This document shows positions 1 through 8,765 of a stretch of 11,824 bases of DNA, piece after piece. The stretch comes from Gemmatimonadaceae bacterium (lineage in GTDB: Bacteria; Gemmatimonadota; Gemmatimonadetes; Gemmatimonadales; Gemmatimonadaceae): contig JABFXM010000233.1 in NCBI GenBank assembly GCA_013361745.1, positions 1-11,824 on the forward strand. The letters run 5' to 3'. A program made the translations under genes and the position numbers. The notes under the pieces are model-generated. The model saw only the letters and a list, made by a program, of their open reading frames with translations, searched no databases and had not been told where the DNA came from. Positions within the stretch are counted from its first letter, which is position 1, and the number at the start of each line of letters is the position of its first letter.

Positions 1-1263
<1,263 letters not shown>

Positions 1264-1322
1264 CGAAGTGCAGCCGTTAGGCGTTGGCGCCGATCGAACG
1301 CGCACGAAGCATTGGTTGCGAA

Positions 1323-1350
1323 CCCCCTGACCCCTGACCCCTGACCCCTA
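1323..1350 (-). repeat. G-rich heptamer tandem repeat, predicted G-quadruplex overlapping the pccB stop codon
   Basis: Read on the coding (minus) strand, four runs of G (4, 4, 4 and 5) are separated by three identical TCA loops. This is about 3.9 copies of the heptamer GGGGTCA. The first G is the last base of the pccB TAG stop (1350-1348). The pattern meets the strictest usual G-quadruplex rule, with four-base G-runs and three-base loops, so a four-tetrad structure is possible in the non-template DNA or in the mRNA. On the plus strand the 7-nt period puts a TGA in all three frames (1328, 1335, 1342). The repeat is visible directly; folding and any function are inference. Confidence 0.85.
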
Positions 1351-2898
1351 CAACGGTATGTTGCCGTGCTTCTTCGGCGGATTGCGGTCGCGTTTCGTGC
1401 GCAAGGTGTCGAGCGCGTCGATGAGCCGCGGCCTGGTCTCGCGCGGGTCGATGATGTCGTCGACGTAGCCGCGCGCCGCGGCGACGTAGGGGTTCGCGAA
1501 CTTGTTCGTGTACTCCGCCACGCGCTCGTCCATCGCCGCCTTCGGATCCGCGGACTCCGTGATCTCCTTGCGGAAGAGGATCTCGACCGCGCCCTTCGGG
1601 CCCATCACCGCGATCTCGGCCGTCGGCCAGGCGACGTTGAAGTCGCCGCGGATGTGCTTCGACGACATGACGTCGTACGCGCCGCCGTACGCCTTCCGCG
1701 TGATGACGGTGAGCTTCGGCACCGTCGCCTCGCAGTAGGCGAAGAGCAGCTTCGCGCCGTGCTTGATGATCCCGCCGTGCTCCTGGCCGACGCCGGGAAG
1801 AAATCCCGGCACGTCCTCGAAGGTCACGATGGGGATGTTGAAGGCGTCGCAGAAGCGGATGAAACGCGCGGCCTTCATCGACGAGTTGATGTCGAGCACG
1901 CCCGCGAGCACCGCCGGCTGGTTCGCGACGATCCCGACGCTGTGGCCGCCGAGGTGCGCGAAGCCGCAGAGGATGTTCGCGGCGAAATCCTTCTGCACCT
2001 CGTACATCTCGCCGTCGTCGACGACACGGCGGATGACGTCGTGCATGTCGTACGGCTTGTTCGGGTTGTCCGGGACGACGTCGAGCAGCCCGTCGTCGCG
2101 CCGGTCGCGTGGATCAGTCCCCATGCCGCGCGGCGGATCGTCGACGTTGTTCTGCGGGATGAAGCGGAACAGCTCACGGATCGCCTGGAGGCACGCGAGC
2201 TCCGAGTCGTACGTGAAGTGCGAGACACCGGACGTCCCGCCGTGCGTGTCCGCGCCCCCGAGCTCGTCCATCGACACGTCCTCGTGCGTCACCGTCTTCA
2301 CGACGTTCGGGCCGGTGACGAACATGTACGAGGAGCCGCGCACCATGTAGACGAAATCGGTGATCGCCGGCGAATACACGGCGCCTCCCGCGCACGGCCC
2401 CAGGATGGCCGAGATCTGCGGCACGACCCCCGACGCGAGTGTGTTGCGAAGGAAGATCTCCGCGTAGCCGCCGAGCGACACCACCCCTTCCTGGATGCGC
2501 GCGCCGCCGGAGTCGTTCAATCCGATCACCGGCGCGCCGTTGCGCACCGCGAGGTCCATCACCTTGCAGATCTTCTCCGCGAACGCCTCGGACAGCGAGC
2601 CGCCGAAGACGGTGAAGTCCTGCGAGAAGACGTAGACGAGCCGGCCTTCGATCCGCCCGTAGCCGGTGACCACGCCATCGCCGTAGAACTTCTGCTGATC
2701 GAGCCCGAAATCGCTCGAGCGATGGACGACGAAACGATCCAGCTCGACGAAGCTGCCGTCGTCGAGCAGCACGTCGAGGCGCTCGCGCGCCGAGAGCTTG
2801 CCCTTGTCGTGCTGCGCCTTGAGGCGCGCCGCTCCCCCGCCGAGCTCGGACTCGGCGCGGCGCCGCTCCAGGATCTCGAGTTTCTCGCGCATGGACAT
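1348..2898 (-). CDS. pccB: Propionyl-CoA carboxylase beta subunit (carboxyltransferase)
   Basis: Transfers CO2 from carboxybiotin to an acyl-CoA, probably propionyl-CoA, giving methylmalonyl-CoA. The protein has 516 residues from the chosen ATG, the usual length of PccB/AccD5-type subunits. The N-terminal half carries [17 protein letters not shown] (34-50), [13 protein letters not shown] (92-104), [11 protein letters not shown] (128-138) and the oxyanion-hole segment [12 protein letters not shown] (167-178). The C-terminal half carries [18 protein letters not shown] (361-378) and [11 protein letters not shown] (401-411). It ends with the typical KKHGNIPL. Asp409 sits at the position that in Streptomyces PccB (Asp422) favours propionyl-CoA over acetyl-CoA. 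A GTG at 2928 would add ten residues unlike the family. The ATGs at 2898 and 2892 are both possible, and I prefer 2898 because of the promoter-like box upstream. The biotin carboxylase gene follows on the same strand. Confidence 0.95.
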   Translation of the reverse strand: MSMREKLEILERRRAESELGGGAARLKAQHDKGKLSARERLDVLLDDGSFVELDRFVVHRSSDFGLDQQKFYGDGVVTGYGRIEGRLVYVFSQDFTVFGGSLSEAFAEKICKVMDLAVRNGAPVIGLNDSGGARIQEGVVSLGGYAEIFLRNTLASGVVPQISAILGPCAGGAVYSPAITDFVYMVRGSSYMFVTGPNVVKTVTHEDVSMDELGGADTHGGTSGVSHFTYDSELACLQAIRELFRFIPQNNVDDPPRGMGTDPRDRRDDGLLDVVPDNPNKPYDMHDVIRRVVDDGEMYEVQKDFAANILCGFAHLGGHSVGIVANQPAVLAGVLDINSSMKAARFIRFCDAFNIPIVTFEDVPGFLPGVGQEHGGIIKHGAKLLFAYCEATVPKLTVITRKAYGGAYDVMSSKHIRGDFNVAWPTAEIAVMGPKGAVEILFRKEITESADPKAAMDERVAEYTNKFANPYVAAARGYVDDIIDPRETRPRLIDALDTLRTKRDRNPPKKHGNIPL

Positions 2899-2906
2899 GG
2901 CGGACA

Positions 2907-2912
2907 AAGCTA
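2907..2912 (-). promoter_or_regulatory. Possible extended -10 box of a leaderless pccB transcript
   Basis: On the minus strand TAGCTT is preceded by TGC, giving an extended -10-like TGnTAnnnT. It ends 8 nt before the ATG at 2898. A transcript starting at the normal distance from this box would begin at or next to the start codon, which fits the absence of any Shine-Dalgarno sequence here. No matching -35 hexamer is visible 17 nt upstream. A TAnnnT box is short, so this is only a candidate. Confidence 0.3.
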
Positions 2913-3129
2913 GCACGCAGCGCGGCACGCGGGAGCCTCACGCTGGCCGGCGCCCGGGAGGCCGCTCGGGGAGGCGTCCGACCGGTGGCGAAGGCTGAAC
3001 GGGCGGTATTGCGACGCGACGCGAGGGGTGCGACATTCGCCGGCACCTTACGGCACGCGAACGTGCTCCTTGCAAGGGCCCAGGCCCGATCTGCTCGACC
3101 TGGCCGTCGTCGTACGCCGGAACCCGGCC

Positions 3130-3166
3130 GCCGACGCAGCTCCGACGCCGCCTTGCTGGCGTCGGC
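3130..3166 (+). other. Small alternative hairpins upstream of the SusC-like gene
   Basis: CCGACGCC (3142-3149) pairs perfectly with GGCGTCGG (3158-3165) around an 8-nt loop. GCCGACGC (3130-3137), an overlapping copy of the same motif, can pair instead with GCGTCGGC (3159-3166). The two left arms compete for one right arm, about 80 nt before the start codon at 3246. There is no T-run, so this is not a standard terminator. Short inverted repeats are common in GC-rich DNA, so function is uncertain. Confidence 0.25.
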
Positions 3167-3245
3167 CGAGCCGAACCACACCAGACGTGCGCGAGCGGAC
3201 GACCGGCGCTCGACTCGCAGTCCACCAGGAACCCGGTACACCAGG

Positions 3246-6200
3246 ATGATGAAGAACAGAGTGTTGATGGTGTTGTTGGGTGTATCCCTCTTCGCCGCCA
3301 CAGGGCGCGCACAGCAACCGCAGAAGACGGTGACCGGCCGGGTCACCGGGGACGACGGCACTCCCGTGCCCTACGTGACGGTCATCGTCAAGGGAACCAA
3401 CGTCGGCACCCAGACCAACACAGAGGGGCGTTACTACCTCCGCGCGCAGGAAGGTCAGGTCCTGCAGTTCCGGACCATCGGCTTCGCGCAGGAGGAGCGC
3501 CCCGTCACCACCGCGGACGTCGTGAACGTGCAGCTCCGTCGCGTCGCGACGAAGCTCGACGAGGTGGTCGTGACCGCGCTCGGCCAGACCGAGGCGGTGC
3601 GCGCGATCGGGACCGCGCAGCAGACCGTGCGCGGCACCGACATCGCGCAGGCCCAACGCGTGAACTTCGTCAACGCGCTGCAGGGCCGCGTCGCCGGCGT
3701 CCAGGTCAACAGCACCTCGGGCGTGCCCGGTGCCTCGACGTCGATCACGATCCGCGGGACGAGCTCCATCAGCAGCAGCAACCAGCCGCTCTTCATCATC
3801 GACGGGCTGCCGATGGACAACAAGACGCTGAACACGTCGGTGCTCGCGTCCGATGCGCCCGGCTCGGGTAGCGCCTTCAACAACCGCGGCGTCGACTTCA
3901 CCAACCGCGCGGCGGACATCAACCCCGACGACATCGAGTCGCTCACCGTGCTGAAGGGGCCCGAAGCGTCGGCGCTCTACGGGATCGACGCGGCGAACGG
4001 CGCGATCGTCATCACGACGAAGCGCGGCCGAGTCGGCGGCGGTCTCGAATACAACAACGCGTTCTCGGTGGCGACGCCGCGTGGAAAGCCGGAGCTGCAG
4101 CGCGTCTACGGACCGAGCGCGGTGGGCAGCACGACTTACCTGTACTTCGGCGCCCCGTACCCCGCGGGGACGCGATTCTACGACAACATCGACGGCTTCT
4201 TCCGCACCGCCTTCACGCAGAAGCACAACCTCGCCTTCAGCGGCGCGGCGACGGACAACCGCATCAACTACCGCATCTCGAGCGGGTTGACCCGCGAGGA
4301 AGGAGTGATCCCGAACTCGCAGCTCAACCGCATCAACCTCACCGGCGCGTCGGGAGTCCAGGTCGTGAACTGGTTGCGGGCCGACCTGACGATGAACTAC
4401 TCGTACACGACCAACAGTCAGGCGCTCAAGGGCTTCAACGGGCCGCTGATCGGGCTGATGGTGTGGCCGCAGACGGACAACGCCAGGGACTACCTGAGCC
4501 CGGCCGGGACGCGTCGCCGTATCACGAACCTGAGCACGGCGTCCGAGGTGGACAATCCGTACTTCAGCGTCAACAAGAACCACAACGACACGAAGAACAA
4601 CCGTCTGATCGCCAATCTCGGGCTGCTCTTCAACCCCGTCTCGTGGGGGAACCTGAAGACGAACATCGGCGTCGACACCTACACGAACGAGACGGAGGTG
4701 CTTCGTCACCCGGAGAGCGCGCTCGGCGCCACGTACAACGGCGTGCTCGATCGCGCGGACGACATCACGCGCAGCATCAACGCGCAGACGGTCCTGAATT
4801 TCAATGACCATCCGCTGTTCGGCGGGCTGTCCATCGGCGGCTTCCTCGGCAACGGGATCTCCGATTACAAGTCCAGCGTCGACGCGATGAAGGGGCAGGA
4901 CTTCCTCGATCCGAACTTCGTTTCCGTCAACAACACCACCCTGCGTCTGCCGCGGACGACGCTCTCGCAGCGGCGCCTGCTCAGCGCCTTCGGAAGCGCC
5001 ACCGCGAACTACAACAGCTACCTCTACGTCACCGTCACGGGCCGCAACGACTGGACGTCGACCATCCCGCGCCCGCGCAACTCGTTCTTCTACCCCTCGG
5101 TCTCGTCGAGCTTCGTCTTCTCCGACGCCTTCCCGACGGTCGGGCGCTTCATGACGGGCAAGCTGCGCGCGGCGTACGCCGAGGTCGGCAAGGACGCGAG
5201 GCCGTACGCGGACCGTCCGGCGCTCGAGTTCAAGACGACCTCCTACGGCGGCTTCGGCTATGGCTTCACGGGCCCTAACCCCGACCTCAAGCCGGAGTTC
5301 GCGCGGTCGTACGAGTTCGGCACCGAGCTGAGCTTCCTGCACGACCGCCTCGGCGTCGACGCGACGGTCTATCACAAGCAGACGAGCGACCAGATCGTCA
5401 ACGACATCCGCGGGAGCTACGGAACGGGCTTCGTCCTCTTCAACCTGAACGGAGCGAGGACGCGCAACACGGGACTGGAGCTGATGTTGCGCGGCACGCC
5501 GATCACGGGCCCCGTCTTCTCGTGGGACGTCGTCGCGAACTTCGATCGCTCGCGCGGCAAGGTCCTCTCGCTGCCGCGCCACCTTCCCGAATCGTACGTC
5601 TCCGACACCTGGCTGTTCGGCAACGTGCGCAACGGCAACATGCCCGGACTGTCGACCGAGTCGCTCACCGGGATGTTCTATCTCCGCAACAACCAGGGAC
5701 GGCTGCTCATCGACCCGACGACCGGGCTGCCCCTGCGTTCGAGCACCTTCATCAATCGTGGCTACGATCGTCATCCCGACTTCACCCTCGGCCTGACGAA
5801 CACCTTCCGCTACAGCAAGCTGTCGCTGAACGTGCTGCTCGACTTCCGGAAGGGCGGTGACGTCTTCAACGCGACCGACCAGTACCTCACGGCGCGCGGG
5901 CTCACCATGCGGACGCTCGACCGCAATACGCCGCGGGTCATCCCCGGCGTGATCCGCGACGGCAACGAGAACACCGACCACCCGACGGTGAACAACATCG
6001 TCGTGGTCCCCTCGCAGCAGACGAACTACTACACGGCGATCAGCGAGGAGCTCTTCATCGAGAAGGACATCAACTGGGTCCGACTCAAGGACGTCACGCT
6101 CTCGTACACGCTGCCCGATCGCTACGTCAAGAACGCGAGCGTGTTCGTGACGGGGACGGACCTGTTCCTGATCACGAACTACACGGGGCTGGATCCGATC

Positions 6201-6308
6201 GTGAACGGAAACTCCGCGGCGGTCGGCGGATCAGGAGGCGCCGGGATCGACTTCGGCAACTTCCCGACCCCGCGCACCTTCGCCTTCGGCTTGCGGTTCG
6301 GGCTGTGA
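3246..6308 (+). CDS. SusC/RagA-family TonB-linked outer-membrane transporter
   Basis: Forms a 22-strand-type outer-membrane barrel that imports a ligand held by its SusD-like partner, powered by TonB-ExbBD. The protein has 1020 residues, a normal SusC length. Residues 1-22 form a signal peptide (MMKNR, a hydrophobic stretch, then cleavage near GRAQ-Q). A carboxypeptidase-regulatory-like domain lies at about 28-103 (VTGRVTGDDGTPVPYVTVIV onward). It is followed by LDEVVVTALG (104-113) and the plug at about 116-260. The plug includes ALQGRVAGVQV, ITIRGTSSI, PLFIIDGLPMDN and the family signature DIESLTVLKGPEASALYG then NGAIVITTKRG. The rest is barrel with many Tyr/Asn/Phe-rich strands, ending RTFAFGLRFGL. 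The start is ATG 3246 or the adjacent 3249; the open frame upstream lacks a signal peptide. The SusD-like gene follows after 50 nt. No sigma/anti-sigma extension (STN domain) is present, so autoregulation through that route is unlikely. The ligand is unknown. Confidence 0.95.
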   Translation: MMKNRVLMVLLGVSLFAATGRAQQPQKTVTGRVTGDDGTPVPYVTVIVKGTNVGTQTNTEGRYYLRAQEGQVLQFRTIGFAQEERPVTTADVVNVQLRRVATKLDEVVVTALGQTEAVRAIGTAQQTVRGTDIAQAQRVNFVNALQGRVAGVQVNSTSGVPGASTSITIRGTSSISSSNQPLFIIDGLPMDNKTLNTSVLASDAPGSGSAFNNRGVDFTNRAADINPDDIESLTVLKGPEASALYGIDAANGAIVITTKRGRVGGGLEYNNAFSVATPRGKPELQRVYGPSAVGSTTYLYFGAPYPAGTRFYDNIDGFFRTAFTQKHNLAFSGAATDNRINYRISSGLTREEGVIPNSQLNRINLTGASGVQVVNWLRADLTMNYSYTTNSQALKGFNGPLIGLMVWPQTDNARDYLSPAGTRRRITNLSTASEVDNPYFSVNKNHNDTKNNRLIANLGLLFNPVSWGNLKTNIGVDTYTNETEVLRHPESALGATYNGVLDRADDITRSINAQTVLNFNDHPLFGGLSIGGFLGNGISDYKSSVDAMKGQDFLDPNFVSVNNTTLRLPRTTLSQRRLLSAFGSATANYNSYLYVTVTGRNDWTSTIPRPRNSFFYPSVSSSFVFSDAFPTVGRFMTGKLRAAYAEVGKDARPYADRPALEFKTTSYGGFGYGFTGPNPDLKPEFARSYEFGTELSFLHDRLGVDATVYHKQTSDQIVNDIRGSYGTGFVLFNLNGARTRNTGLELMLRGTPITGPVFSWDVVANFDRSRGKVLSLPRHLPESYVSDTWLFGNVRNGNMPGLSTESLTGMFYLRNNQGRLLIDPTTGLPLRSSTFINRGYDRHPDFTLGLTNTFRYSKLSLNVLLDFRKGGDVFNATDQYLTARGLTMRTLDRNTPRVIPGVIRDGNENTDHPTVNNIVVVPSQQTNYYTAISEELFIEKDINWVRLKDVTLSYTLPDRYVKNASVFVTGTDLFLITNYTGLDPIVNGNSAAVGGSGGAGIDFGNFPTPRTFAFGLRFGL

Positions 6309-6358
6309 CCCGGGACCGACGCGACGCGGCCAACTGACTCATACCGCTCACTGATACC

Positions 6359-7936
6359 ATGAAGAGACGATATGCCGTAGTCCTCGCCGGATGCCTCATG
6401 GTGTTCTCGGCGTGCAGCGACTACCTCGACGTCAATACGAATCCGAATGGACCCCAGAGCGTGTCGGCGAACCTGTACCTGCCGCCGATGCTGCACTGGA
6501 TGGTCACCTCGCCGCAGTACGACGGCCGCTTCGTCGGCCGGTACACCCAGCAGTGGACGCTGCCGGGAACGAGCCTTTCCACCTGGGACCGGATGGGCTA
6601 CGACCCGGGAAGCGACAACGGCGGCCAGCAGTGGCGCGACGTCTACTGGTCGTTCGGGCAGAACCTGGTCGACATGAACACCAAGGCGCAGGCGCAGCAG
6701 CGCTGGGACCTCCTCGGCGTCGGGCAGGTGCTCAAGGCGTGGGGGTGGCAGGTGCTCACCGACCTGCACGGGGAGATCATCATCAAGGAAGCCACCGATC
6801 CCACGCGCACCGCCTTCGATTACGACCCGCAGAAGTTCGCCTACGAGGAGGTCCAGCGGCTCCTCAATCAGGCGATCGTCAACCTGGGCCGCACCGACGG
6901 TCTGGTGGACCAGACCTACCTCGCGCGCGGGGATCACATCTACAACGGCGACCGCTCGAAGTGGCTCAAGTACGCCTACGGGCTGCTGGCGATCAACATG
7001 AGCCACTACACCGACCGCCCGTCGCTGTACAATCCGGACTCGGTGATCAAGCTCGTCGACAAGTCGTTCACGAGCAACGCGGACGACGCGCTGCTCGCCT
7101 ATCCGGCGACGAACAATGACGACATGAACTTCTGGGGGCCGACGCGCGACAACATCACGAACTACCGTCAGACGCAATTCGTGGTGAATCTGATGAACGG
7201 CACCGATTTCGGCGTCGTCGATCCGCGCATGAGTCGCATGCTCGCACCGGCTCCCGACAGTCAGTACCGGGGTCTCGACCCGAACGTCGTCGGCTTCGGG
7301 GCGCTGACGGCGTCGCAGCGTCCGAACAACTTCTACGGCTACCCGACCCTGCCGCCGAGCGGCGCGCCGAGTCGCTACCTCTTCGCGAACAAGACGAAGA
7401 TGCCGGCGATGACGTACGCGGAGCTCCAGTTCATCAAGGCCGAGGCGGCGTTCCGGAAGGGTGACAAGGTGACCGCGCTCGCCGCGTACAGGAACGGAGT
7501 CTCGGCGCACATCGATTTCGTCAACGCGCGGAACCTGGACGACAATCAGGCGGTGACGCAGATCTCCGCCGCGGAGAAGGCCGCGTTTCTCGCTTCTCCC
7601 CAGATCATTCCGACGGACCCGAATCTCCTCACGCTCACCCAGATCATGAGCCAGAAGTACATCGCGCTCTGGGCGTGGGGGCACAACGAGCTCTGGATGG
7701 ACATGCGCCGCTTCCACTACACCGACGTCGATCCGGCGACGGCGAACCAGGTGTATCCCGGGTTCAGGATCCCGACGGCGCTCTACCCGGACAACGGCGG
7801 GCTGCCCGTCTACCGCATTCGTCCGCGCTACAACTCCGAATACGTGTGGAACTTCGCCGCGCTCCAGGCGATCGGGGCGGACAAGGCCAACTACCACACG
7901 AAGCCGCTTTGGATCATCGACCCGAGCCAGCCATGA
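6359..7936 (+). CDS. SusD/RagB-family outer-membrane lipoprotein (SusD-like_2 type)
   Basis: Binds ligand on top of the SusC-like barrel and acts as its lid. The protein has 525 residues. A lipoprotein signal ends at VFSAC, with Cys19 followed by SDYLDVNTNPN, the usual mature start of this family. A second lipobox-like LAGC ends at Cys12, but its hydrophobic stretch is very short. Family signatures are visible in order: WGWQVLTDLHGEIIIKEA (128-145), RGDHIYNGDRSKWLKYAYG (190-208), PAMTYAELQFIKAEAAFRKG (349-368, the TPR-like helices), and QKYIALWAWGHNELWMDMRR (432-451). These match the SusD-like_2 branch better than classical starch-binding SusD. The 50-nt gap from the SusC-like gene has no terminator, so co-transcription is likely. 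Its stop overlaps the next start (ATGA). No strong ribosome-binding site precedes the ATG. The substrate cannot be read from the sequence. Confidence 0.93.
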   Translation: MKRRYAVVLAGCLMVFSACSDYLDVNTNPNGPQSVSANLYLPPMLHWMVTSPQYDGRFVGRYTQQWTLPGTSLSTWDRMGYDPGSDNGGQQWRDVYWSFGQNLVDMNTKAQAQQRWDLLGVGQVLKAWGWQVLTDLHGEIIIKEATDPTRTAFDYDPQKFAYEEVQRLLNQAIVNLGRTDGLVDQTYLARGDHIYNGDRSKWLKYAYGLLAINMSHYTDRPSLYNPDSVIKLVDKSFTSNADDALLAYPATNNDDMNFWGPTRDNITNYRQTQFVVNLMNGTDFGVVDPRMSRMLAPAPDSQYRGLDPNVVGFGALTASQRPNNFYGYPTLPPSGAPSRYLFANKTKMPAMTYAELQFIKAEAAFRKGDKVTALAAYRNGVSAHIDFVNARNLDDNQAVTQISAAEKAAFLASPQIIPTDPNLLTLTQIMSQKYIALWAWGHNELWMDMRRFHYTDVDPATANQVYPGFRIPTALYPDNGGLPVYRIRPRYNSEYVWNFAALQAIGADKANYHTKPLWIIDPSQP

Positions 7937-8712
7937 TCACCTACGGAAAATTCGCTGCGCTGCTTTGCGCCGTCACGCTCGCCGCTGGCTGCGGCAAAGA
8001 GGTCGATCCGATCGCGCCCATCCGCGGTCCGGCGCCGGCCGCGCAGATCAAGTTCTTCAACTTCTCCGTGAAGTCGCCGGGAGTGAACTTCTTCGCGAAC
8101 GGCACGAAGATGACCGCGATCAGCTCTGCGACGGGCAATCCCTCGCCGATCGGCACGACGTATCCCAATGCCGGCGCTGGGGGTATGTACACGGCCATCG
8201 CGGCGGGGCAGTACGCGTTCACCGGCCGGATCGCGGACACGGTGACCGACAAGAATCTCGTGATCTCGACCACGAACCAGGCGATCGTGGCGGGGAAATC
8301 CTATTCGTTCTACCAGAGCGGTGTGTACGATGCTACGGCCAAGACGACGGATTCCTTCATCGTCGAAGATGCGTGGACGGTCCCCACGGACACCCTGGCG
8401 CACGTCCGCTTCGTCAACGCGATCGCCAACGCGCCTAACGCGATCCAGCTCGTGATCAAGAGCCAGTCCACCGGCTCGACCGAGATCACGATCGGTGGCC
8501 CCACGGCCTACAAGTCCGCCACGGCGTTCGTCGCCGTGCCGGGGAGCGTGTACGACCTCTACGGTCGCTATCCCGGCTCCTCGACGAACGTCTTCACGCG
8601 GACGGGCATCTCGCTCTCCGGCCGGCGGGTCTACACGATCACCGCGCGTGGCGATGTCACCTCCGGCGTGACGGCGAACAAGCCGACCTTCGACGTCTCG
8701 ACGAACTACTGA
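7933..8712 (+). CDS. DUF4397-like lipoprotein, third gene of the SusC/SusD operon
   Basis: A 259-residue lipoprotein of unknown function. The signal peptide ends in LAAGC with Cys20 as the lipidation site. The mature start is CGKEVDP, with Lys-Glu just after the cysteine, which resembles the K-(D/E) surface-export signal known from Bacteroidota lipoproteins. The body looks like two similar beta-rich halves. The first begins AQIKFFNFSVKSPGVNFFAN (about 37-56) and ends with IVAGKSYSFYQSGVYD. The second begins AHVRFVNAIANAPNAIQLVI (about 156-175) and ends with LSGRRVYTITARGDVT. Both openings match the DUF4397 pattern of a strand followed by SPdAPxVdVyvnG. The ATG overlaps the SusD stop as ATGA, so translation is probably coupled. 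I infer an accessory surface subunit comparable in position, not in sequence, to SusE/SusF. A terminator hairpin begins 11 nt after the stop. Confidence 0.85.
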   Translation: MITYGKFAALLCAVTLAAGCGKEVDPIAPIRGPAPAAQIKFFNFSVKSPGVNFFANGTKMTAISSATGNPSPIGTTYPNAGAGGMYTAIAAGQYAFTGRIADTVTDKNLVISTTNQAIVAGKSYSFYQSGVYDATAKTTDSFIVEDAWTVPTDTLAHVRFVNAIANAPNAIQLVIKSQSTGSTEITIGGPTAYKSATAFVAVPGSVYDLYGRYPGSSTNVFTRTGISLSGRRVYTITARGDVTSGVTANKPTFDVSTNY

Positions 8713-8723
8713 GGGTCACCCGG

Positions 8724-8765
8724 AAACACGAAGCCCCCGGCCTGACGGCCGGGGGCTTCGTGTTT
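8724..8765. terminator. Bidirectional intrinsic terminator
   Basis: A perfect 19-bp stem (AAACACGAAGCCCCCGGCC at 8724-8742, its exact complement at 8747-8765) closes a 4-nt TGAC loop. The core is GC-rich, and the base of the stem gives a short T-run on each strand (TTT at 8763-8765; TTT on the minus strand at 8726-8724). It sits 11 nt after the lipoprotein stop and 22 nt after the rpsA stop on the opposite strand, so it can serve both convergent units. The T-tract is only three bases, followed by CTG, so termination relies on the long stem. Confidence 0.9.

Larger units (their letters stand above)
2899..3245. other. Divergent intergenic region between pccB and the SusC-like gene
   Basis: These 347 bases separate two divergent units. 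Reading frames cross the region on both strands, including an in-frame upstream extension of the SusC-like gene from 2985. Their translations are Arg/Pro/Ala-rich without domain-like features, and a true signal peptide begins only at 3246, so I see no gene here. Visible structure is limited to a promoter-like box near pccB, a 10-bp palindrome CCTTGCAAGG at 3068-3077, and a pair of alternative short hairpins at 3130-3166. No convincing -35/-10 pair for the SusC-like gene was found. Confidence 0.6.

Noticed and set aside
1276..1282. GTTAGGC resembling an integron attC core site in the pccB-accC spacer
   Set aside because: No paired inverse core site, no attC-like stem and no integrase or cassette context. 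A 7-mer match is expected by chance.
2985..3245. N-terminal extension of the SusC-like protein by 87 residues
   Set aside because: It would bury the signal peptide that starts at 3246, and it looks non-coding (Arg-rich).
3028..3249. 73-codon frame ending in TGA that overlaps the SusC-like ATG (ATGA)
   Set aside because: It has a GTG start, Arg/Pro/Ala-rich composition and no ribosome-binding site. The TGA arises simply from the ATGATG at the SusC-like start, so the overlap is probably chance rather than a leader peptide.
3048..5981. Very long antisense frame (977 codons) opposite the SusC-like gene
   Set aside because: Stop codons are rare in this frame because of the codon bias of the sense gene. 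The product is Val/Arg/Asp low-complexity. The same applies to the long antisense frames opposite pccB (1366-2913), the SusD-like gene (6179-7897) and rpsA (8779-10548).
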